From Datisca glomerata (taxonomy: Eukaryota; Streptophyta; Magnoliopsida; Cucurbitales; Datiscaceae), in the NCBI GenBank assembly GCA_003255025.1, contig QANY01000011.1:335667-399666 (forward strand): a stretch of DNA of 64,000 bases, in the 5' to 3' direction. Shown here piece after piece: positions 57,371 through 64,000 of this stretch; positions within the stretch are counted from its first letter, which is position 1, and the number at the start of each line of letters is the position of its first letter. The notes beneath the pieces are model-generated. The model had not been told where the DNA came from. It ran no database searches and worked only from the letters and a program-made list of their open reading frames with translations. The position numbers were made by a program, and so were the translations under genes.

Positions 57371-58700
57371 AGAAATTCTGAAAGAAGAAGAAAAATGGGA
57401 ACGGGAATAGATTCTAAAATGGAAAAAATCCTAAGGAAAATATGAAGTCAAAATGTCTTTCTCATTGATTGAAAAAAGAAAACTACAATAAGAAAGAAAA
57501 AAGACAAGGAAAGAAAAAACCTAAATTACAATCGCTTCGGGATCCCGCTTGAGAACACCTTCTTTTGATGTAGGAGCGAGAATGGTAGCGGATGGAAACA
57601 CTTGAGTAGGGGCATCTTCTGTTAAAGCACCCACAGAGTCCTCGACTTCAAGGATGAGGGGCTGTCTGGGAGGACGATTTGCCATCGTGTCTCTATAACC
57701 CGCACTGTAAACCATCACCTCTCATTGCTCGAATAGAGCCTGATACTTCGTTGTGGCAATAAGAGTGGGAAACGTTGAGAATGGAAAATGTTGTGCAACA
57801 GGAACGGGAAACATTGAGAACGGGTAACATTGTGGCAATGGGAACAGGAAATGTTGAGAATGAGAATGGGAAATGTTGAGAATGGGAAATGTTGTGGCAA
57901 CATGAACGAGAAACGTTGAGAATGGGAAACGCTGTGGCAACAGGAATAGGAAATGTTGAGAACGGGAAACATTGTGGCAACGAAAATGGAAATGTCGTGG
58001 CAATGAGGATGAAAACGACAATGGGTACGACACTGAAAAAGGAAACAAATTGGAAGCCGAAATGGAAATGACATGGCAACGGAACCAGAAGTGAAAAAGG
58101 GATGAACAAATAATGAGAACGAGAAAAGTCTTGAGAACGAAAAAAATGTTTTGAGAAAGGAAAATAAAAATTTATCCCCATCAAATCATAGCTCAAGTTG
58201 TAAACGATCTCACCAATACCAAGCCTCTTCATGCTACTAGTATCGGCATCAAACTGAATACCGTAAAGACCAACGTGAGAAGCCATGGCATCGTCAAGGA
58301 AACTCACAAATTCGGGAACTGGAGCATTGGAAAATCATTTCAACCTCCACAGAGCTGGTAAAGTTTTACCAACAACAGTGCTTTAGGACTCGAAACTATT
58401 TCCCGGAGCGGGAGTACCCACAGCGGGCACAGTAGGAGCTGGTGGAAGAGGAGGATCAGAATTCGAGGAAGCCTTGATATACGCAGCGGGGATGTTGGGA
58501 GTGGGAGCTCTGAGAGTTCAAGCCCGAGCATCTAGCGTGAAGAGCTTGAAGTATCTGTCTAGGTCCTCTTCTCAACGGAACCAACGAATTTACTGCAAAG
58601 TCTTTTTAGCATCCTTTAAGTCTGCTTGGGCTTGATCAAACCACTATTGGTCGTCCGATGAGTTAGATGAAATCGAAAAGCTAGAATTATCGGACGCAAA
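57370..58700 (-). pseudogene. Antisense ORF region downstream of Tat pol
   Basis: On the minus strand there is an open frame 58307-57693, starting MSFLDDAMASHVGLYGIQFD, then GIGEIVYNLSYDLMGINF, then a low-complexity tail that reads through the minisatellite at 57750-57990. More coding-like text (LQALHARC, SQHPRCVYQGF) lies upstream to about 58680 in other frames. I do not recognise the protein. Some Tat-lineage elements (for example Grande of maize) carry an extra non-retroviral gene and tandem repeats between pol and the 3' LTR, so an accessory gene remnant is reasonable. It has no assigned function. Confidence 0.4.
57750..57990. repeat. GTTGAGAAYGGGAAAYRTTGTGGCAA minisatellite (~40 bp)
   Basis: GTGGCAA anchors occur at 57752, 57793 (GTGCAA), 57832, 57894, 57933 and 57973. 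Spacing is about 39-41 bp, with one 62-bp unit holding a partial internal repeat. Confidence 0.85.
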
Positions 58701-58859
58701 ATGAAAAAAGTCCTAACAACGGGAAATCATGACAACAGGAACGACTATCCACCACGAAAAAGGCAACGAGAGTGGAAAATGAAAATGAGAGCGGAAATGA
58801 CAACAGAAACGGAAAATTTTGGAAGGAAATTACATGACAAATCTTCTATCATCATAGAG

Positions 58860-59340
58860 ATATGGAAGTTTACTTTTTGTAGGATTTTACGGAAATCAAT
58901 TCAGAGCTCTCGATCAAAAGTTATGATGGTTTTCCTCTGTGCTCTTCAGAATTTAATTTGGAGCTGGGGAAAAGTTATGGCACTTTTCGTACATGTTATT
59001 CAAAAACAAAGATTACGTAGAATGGTAAATTTAAAAATTTATACTGCATCAATCGGGAGCTGGACACAGAGCGAATCATATACTATTACAAAGATATGGA
59101 AGTCTACTTCTTGAGAAATTTTAAGGAATTAATTTTAGAGCTCACAACAAAAAGTTATGACGACTTTCGTAAAGACTGTTTGAGAAAGCAGAATATGCAG
59201 AATGGTCAACATCAATAATCAAACTAAATTTACTGGGCGTGAACTACATGGTAAATCTTATCGGAAAGATACAGAAGTCTACTTCTCAGTAAATTTTATG
59301 GAATTTAGTTTAGAGATCCCCATTCAAAGTTATGAAAATT
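58860..59340. repeat. Degenerate ~170-230 bp tandem repeat
   Basis: The block GGAAGTYTACTTYTTG...AAATTTTA.GGAAT.AATT..GAGCTC......AAAAGTTATGA occurs at about 58864, 59097 and 59270. A further half copy lies near 58945. Units are strongly diverged. Open frames through it are shadows of the repeat. Confidence 0.7.
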
Positions 59341-59629
59341 CTCGTAGAGGATGTTTAGGAAATAAGACTGTACAGAACTGTCAGCTTCATTTATTAAGGT
59401 TCACCAACAAATTTAAACTTCGCTACAAAGCTACGAAAGTCAATTTTTTGAAATTATTTACACAATGAGATTCGAGCTTCTAGAAGAAAGTTACAGTATA
59501 TTCATGCCCTATTCATTCCATTAAGATATTATATATGGTGTTGTTCAATATTCTTGTTGCAGATATTTGTAAGGAAAAAAGAAAAGCAAAGAGATAAACT
59601 CTAGCAAGAGTCCTACAGGAAATTTAGCC

Positions 59630-59955
59630 CTTGAGCTTTGCGAAAAACTTATGTCCTTGGGAGTGTCTACGGACATCATTCTCAAAAGGAAATGAGCCCC
59701 TAAGCTCACCAAGAGTTCATGTCTATGAAGGCTTTTATTTTCTAAAGGAAATGGAAACGGGCCCCAAAGCTCCCCAAGAGTTCATGTCCATGAAGGCTTT
59801 TGCTTTCCAAAGGAAATGACCTCTAAACTCACTGAGAGTTTATGTCCATGAAGGCTTTTGCTTTCTAAAGGAAATGGAAATGGAAATGGGCCCCTAAGCT
59901 CATTCAGAGCTGAAGTTCATGAGAAATAGTGTCTATAGCACTACCCTCTAAAGGA
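59630..59955 (+). repeat. GAGCTCATTAAGAGCTTATG minisatellite, array 2
   Basis: About four units of the family seen at 57075 recur 2.5 kb away, again ending with GCACTACCCTCTAAAGGAAA. The shared end suggests a segmental duplication of the array together with its flank. Confidence 0.85.
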
Positions 59956-60660
59956 AACCAAAAAGAAGGAAGTTTGGAAAGAAGGAAATTTTGAAAAGGA
60001 AGAGCTTTAAAAAATAGCTCTAAAAAGAAGGAGGAATGAAGAACTGTGAAAAGAAAGAACTCCAAAAAGGAAAGAAATTTAAAAAGGAAGAAGTCTAAAA
60101 AGAAATAAATTTCAAAAGTAAGAAATCTAAAAAGAATGGAGAATCACAAAGGAAGAAGGTCGCAAGCGTATTCAACACTTAGAAATTACCAAAAAGGAAA
60201 AAAGGGAGAAATATGAAAGAAAGGAAAGGAAAGAAAGGAAAGGAAAGAAAACAAAGACAAATAAAGTGAGAAGCAAATGAATCTTCAAAAAGAATTTAAA
60301 AATGGGAACTAGATGGGAATTGTTGGGTCAAGCGATCAGTGGTTGTGTTGGCTTCATATAAGGAAACTGAGAAGAAGAAGAAAGGAAGAAATACCAAAAG
60401 TGAAAAAAGTACAACTAGATAAAGGAAAAGGTGAAAGTGGAGAAAGGAAAAATGAAAACGATGAAAGAAATGAAAAATGAAAAGAGAAAGAAAGGAAATG
60501 AAAATGAACAAAGAAAGATAAAGTGAGAAGCAGATGAAAGAATAAAGGAAATTTGCTAAGTTTTGAATAAAGGAAAAATATAAAAACATACAAAAGACTA
60601 CGGTTGTATCATCAACAACACCTCCAACATGAGGGTTGACAGCAACATCCACAATCGGGA
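59956..60660. repeat. Purine-rich GAAAGGAAA low-complexity region
   Basis: Long plus-strand A/G tracts include AAGGAAAGGAAAGAAAGG at about 60222-60248. Phe/Ser-rich frames on the minus strand are by-products of this composition. Confidence 0.8.
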
Positions 60661-60854
60661 GATTAACAAATGGTCTATCAAATAGCAGCTTGGAAAACTA
60701 TGTTATACAAAAAATACTTGTAAATGGAAATGCTCAAATCAAGTCCTATCAATACCAAGATGAAATCCCTCTCAAAGCGGAAACGGATCTATGGTTCTTT
60801 ATTTGAACCTAAGTCCTTGAAGATTGGCATTTCATAAGTCCATCTCAAAGCAGA
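60661..60854. other. Non-coding part of the gypsy 3' region
   Basis: No gene is seen. It includes a CTCTCAAAGCGGAAACGG word that looks like a diverged copy of the repeat that follows. Confidence 0.4.
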
Positions 60855-61100
60855 AACGAGAGAAACTCTTGAAGGAGCCCGTAGCAAAGGAAACGGGAGA
60901 AACTCGTCAAGGAGCTCATAGGGAAGGAAACGGGAGAAACTTTCCAAAGAGCACGTAGTAAAGGAAATGGGAGAAACTTTCCAAAGAGCACGTAGTAAAG
61001 GAAACGGGAGAAACTTTCCAATGAGCTAGTAGCAAAGGAAAGGGGAGAAACTCTATCAATAAGCCCGTAGCAAAAGAGACGGGAGAAACTTTGTCAATAA
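60855..61100 (+). repeat. 37-bp minisatellite AAAGGAAACGGGAGAAACTTT
   Basis: The word GGGAGAAAC (or a one-base variant) occurs at about 60858, 60895, 60932, 60969, 61006, 61043 and 61081, a very regular 37-38 bp period. Two neighbouring units (60932-61005) are almost identical. Confidence 0.92.
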
Positions 61101-61560
61101 ATGCAGATCATGAAACTCGAACTCATGCGATGCAATTATGAAAATGGTACACTCGCTCCTTACTCATTTCAGTAAATTATTATGTTATTGTTCTTGTACG
61201 ATATTCTTTTCATAGATCTTAACGTACGAGAAGAGGAAAAGAAAATTGAAGAAAACAGAAAATTTTTATCAATGAACCCATAGTGAAAGGAACAAAAAGG
61301 CATAACAGAAAATAAAGGGAAAATAATCATCATCAACAACAAGCTGACAAATAAGTTACTCGACAATCACAAAGCATCCGTAAATGGGAATGGAAGAACA
61401 TAACGACAAAGAGAAATGATGAAGCCGTCACTGACAGTAGACAGTCAAAAAGTTTCCTGAAAAATTACATTGCATGTTTCCAAGAAGCATGTGAGAATAT
61501 AAACGGGCATATGCAACTTCACAACAAAAAAAGATGATCATTACACATCAACGAATAAAA
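61101..61560. other. Non-coding 3' region of the gypsy element
   Basis: No domain in any frame. Weak echoes of the preceding minisatellite fade out. The LTR may begin close to its right edge. Confidence 0.35.
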
Positions 61561-61569
61561 TTTCATTGA

Positions 61570-62110
61570 GTGTAATGGGGCCAATGTACAGGTAAAATTT
61601 CACACAACACGTGGTAAAATCTAGACCGAATACCCCATCGAAGAGAAGATAAAGCGAGAACCATAGGATTAACTAGGCGGCTATATAGAATAGACCAATT
61701 AGATTAACGTACATGGATTTCTAACATGAAAATCCAAAGAGAAGTTAATCAAGACCATTTGATTGATCAGACGGTCAAGATTCACTTGATTGTTATTGTT
61801 GATAAGCTAGATCTCATGAAATATTCTGTTGATCCTATTTTTAGATAGAATTAGATAAGCTGTATCAGATTATATGAAGACCTATAAATAGAGGCAAGAT
61901 GTAACTCCAAACATGAGACAACAACTCTCAACACTCATTAGCCTTGTAAACATTTTCTCCATAATGAAATACTATCAAAATCTCCTCGTGATTTTTCTTC
62001 CTTTTAAGAGTTTTTCACGTAAATCATGATATCATTATTCTCTCTCTCTAAATTATTCTCTTGATTTTTATATTATGATGTAACAAATTCACGATCAATT
62101 ATTAAAGACG
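61570..62110 (+). mobile_element. Candidate 3' LTR of the Tat-type gypsy element
   Basis: The sequence has the layout of a short plant LTR: a TGTAATGGGG start near 61573, a CTATAAATAGAGGC TATA box at 61882-61895, an ACAACTCTCAACACTC start-site-like segment, and an ATAATGAAA signal near 61964. No second copy is present because the 5' LTR is lost, so the limits are guesses. It could also be the promoter of a different transcription unit. Confidence 0.4.
61882..61895 (+). promoter_or_regulatory. TATA box in candidate LTR
   Basis: CTATAAATAGAGGC is a near-consensus plant TATA box in an otherwise non-coding stretch. Confidence 0.6.
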
Positions 62111-63879
62111 GTGGATTTTTTCCTTTACACTTATGAAGCAGGTATAATTGTAATGTTTTTCATGGAAGACCTTGGTTTCTATGTATTTTGTTTTTTTATT
62201 TCTTCTTTCACCCAAATTAAATATATTACTTATATATTGACGTTTATTGGGAGTGTTTCAGAGTTGTTTTTATGTTGTATAAATTGTGAATCATTACTTT
62301 ATTAGGAATACACTATTAAATAAATCAATTAAAATTGGAAAGGTTGCCCTAAATAGTAGTGTAAATATGTTCATAAAACTATACCAAAAAACTCTTAGAA
62401 TGTAAAGAATTTCATAAGAGGATAAACTTATAATTGTACAAATTTATTTCTCCTTCCTTATGGTTAGTAAACATATCAATGAGAAATAAACTTTTTTTGT
62501 TTCGCTTTATCCATAGTAAATAAATCAATGGAAAAATCTCATTTCCATCGTTTATCTTTATCTTTACCATTTTTAACTCTTTTTTTACAATTCCAAATTA
62601 GTAAACATGTCCTAATTTACTTTATTCCCCTTAATGAGGTAAATAGCGATTTTAATGTATAAATATCAATTAAAACTTCATTTAAGTAAACTAAAGTAAA
62701 TTAAAAGAAGCTTCAAATTTTTTCCCAAAATATAACTAAAGATACTTATGCCTACCAAAATTTGGGTCGACCAGTAATATAGGGATCACTCTCCAATGCC
62801 GGGAATTTTTTCTTGGCATTGATGCTGGGGCAACTAATAGCCCTTAGATTTGTCAAACAAATCTAGACCATTGATGGGTTTCTAGCCTTGAAATCGGGTG
62901 CCCAGGTTACCTTCTTCTTTCACTTTTCCCTTCTTTCACTCATCCTCTCTCATTTAAATTCAACCCAAAATCAAGGGCACACGATTTTCTATACACCTCA
63001 GGCGACTTCACCACTAGTGATTTTCCCTTCTTCCTCTCATCCTCTCTTAGCTACCCTCCTCTCTCGATCTCTCTCAGTTCCTTCTTTTCCCCATCCATTC
63101 ATTTCCCTCGATTCATTTTCAATGTGGTGGTTCGAATGTTGATGATGGTTGGATTCTAGGGTTTCACTCCTAGACTGTGATGACATTGATTTCTTCATCC
63201 CGGAGCTCAATTAAGGCTTGGAGCTGAGGTTTCAGATAAGCATTGTTTGTTGACGATGTGAGTTTCAGCTCATTTTTTCGTAACATCCTAATTTTTTTCA
63301 TTTCTAAGGTGAGATATTGATTTTCTTAAGCTTGAAAGATCTATTTTCTATTTTTGTTTTAGTTTAAAACTGATGTTTTTTTAAGTTACGTAATTGAGAA
63401 TTTGTGATTATTCTTAGTGATTTAAAATCAAATTTTGGTTTGATTTGGTTTTAATATTTGATTTCGTTCTTGATGGAGATGCTTTTTAATGTTGAGACGT
63501 ACCAGAAATTTCTTTCTTCCTCCTATCTTCCCATAATTTTGAGAAATTTAAATGTTGAGAATCTAACTCTTATGTCTTGCAGAGCGACAAGAGATGCCTG
63601 TTGGGAAACTAAACAAAAGTAATATTCAAAATGGTTGATATTTGGAAGAACTCACTGTTTGTTGCCAAACAAATGAAACTGTTTTTCTCAAGTTTAACTT
63701 ATGATGCATTGGAAGTCACTATCAATTTTTTTACTGATTTTTTTATCTCCATTCAATTTGATTAATGTTTTCATATTCCAATTCTAATTTTGTCCGACAA
63801 TGCGAGATGTCCTAGAAAAACCAAAAAGTGGAGAAAGTTTCTTTTGCATGTTGATGGTGGTTATTTAACAGTCTGATAG
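62111..63879. other. No recognisable gene; AT-rich then CT-rich
   Basis: AT-rich to about 62760. A short hairpin AATGCC...GGCATT lies at 62794-62820, and a CT-rich stretch at 62900-63110 recalls a plant 5' leader. Intron-like words (a GTCTTGCAG acceptor at about 63577) occur, but no exon with a known domain could be built. A gene may start here and continue past the window. Confidence 0.35.
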
Positions 63880-64000
63880 AAGTGGAGGTTTAAGAGAGAA
63901 ATCTATGGAAGATTCTACATTGTGATTGTAGCACTTTTTTTGCCACTTATCTTCTCAATTAAAATAAGTGGAGGTTCGGGAGAGAAGTCTATAGAAGATT
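63880..64000 (+). repeat. 34-bp direct repeat at the window end
   Basis: The words AGTGGAGGTTTAAGAGAGAA and CTATGGAAGATT (63880-63913) recur with five changes at 63967-64000, 87 bp apart. The second copy is cut by the window end, so a longer array may follow. Confidence 0.7.

Noticed and set aside
58701..59114. 137-codon plus-strand frame
   Set aside because: It runs through the degenerate ~170-230 bp tandem repeat, and later units of the repeat do not keep the frame.
60296..60652. 118-codon minus-strand Phe/Ser/Leu-rich frame resembling membrane segments
   Set aside because: It is the complement of the GAAAGGAAA purine-rich tract, with no start context or conserved motif.
62888..63142. 84-codon frame in the CT-rich 62.9-63.1 kb stretch
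   Set aside because: Low-complexity Ser/Phe/Leu composition with no known domain. It may be a 5' leader but not a supported gene.

Overview
This window looks like nuclear DNA of a flowering plant, probably a eudicot. The signs are a spliced YABBY gene with plant-type GT-AG introns, an intronless ubiquitin-eS31 fusion gene, and plant lineages of LTR retrotransposons (Ty3/gypsy of the Athila and Tat types, Ty1/copia of the SIRE type and of types with a tRNA-Met primer site), plant LINEs with DUF4283 and APE endonuclease, and MuDR-type MULEs. The species cannot be told from the sequence.

Only two genes look intact, and both are on the minus strand. The first is a seven-exon INNER NO OUTER (INO) YABBY orthologue at 11016-12218 (210 aa). 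The second is a ubiquitin-40S ribosomal protein S27a (eS31) gene at 15577-16047 (156 aa). They lie in the only fairly TE-poor stretch, about 9-16.6 kb.

Layout. 0-9 kb: broken gypsy integrase, a minisatellite, a minus-strand SIRE-type copia remnant, a LINE without its reverse transcriptase, and a MULE transposase fragment. 9-16.6 kb: the two genes, small tandem duplications and a LINE RNase H scrap. 16.6-21.65 kb: a decayed MULE with a plus-strand mudrA N-terminus and a convergent minus-strand DUF1985/Ulp1-protease gene. Palindromic TACACGA/TCGTGTA arrays lie upstream of mudrA and inside introns of the protease gene. 21.7-28.2 kb: a minus-strand copia element (3' LTR 21873-23998, deleted gag-pol, leader, stub of the 5' LTR) nested in an older LTR. 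27.7-36.3 kb: an array of that older LTR family, with ~220-320 bp internal segments between copies. 36.5-53 kb: another copia family with three ~1.8 kb LTRs, a plus-strand gag-pol copy, and a minus-strand copy forming a very large inverted repeat. A solo LTR with a clean 5-bp target duplication sits inside the minus copy. 53-62.1 kb: a Tat-type gypsy element with decayed gag-pol, followed by a ~5 kb 3' region of several minisatellites and an antisense ORF, and a candidate LTR promoter. 62.1-64 kb: nothing identifiable.

The retroelement genes all carry stops, frameshifts or deletions. No complete autonomous element was found. The most informative points are the nested and inverted retrotransposon architecture, the templated filler DNA in a reverse transcriptase, and the palindromic arrays of the Ulp1-carrying MULE.
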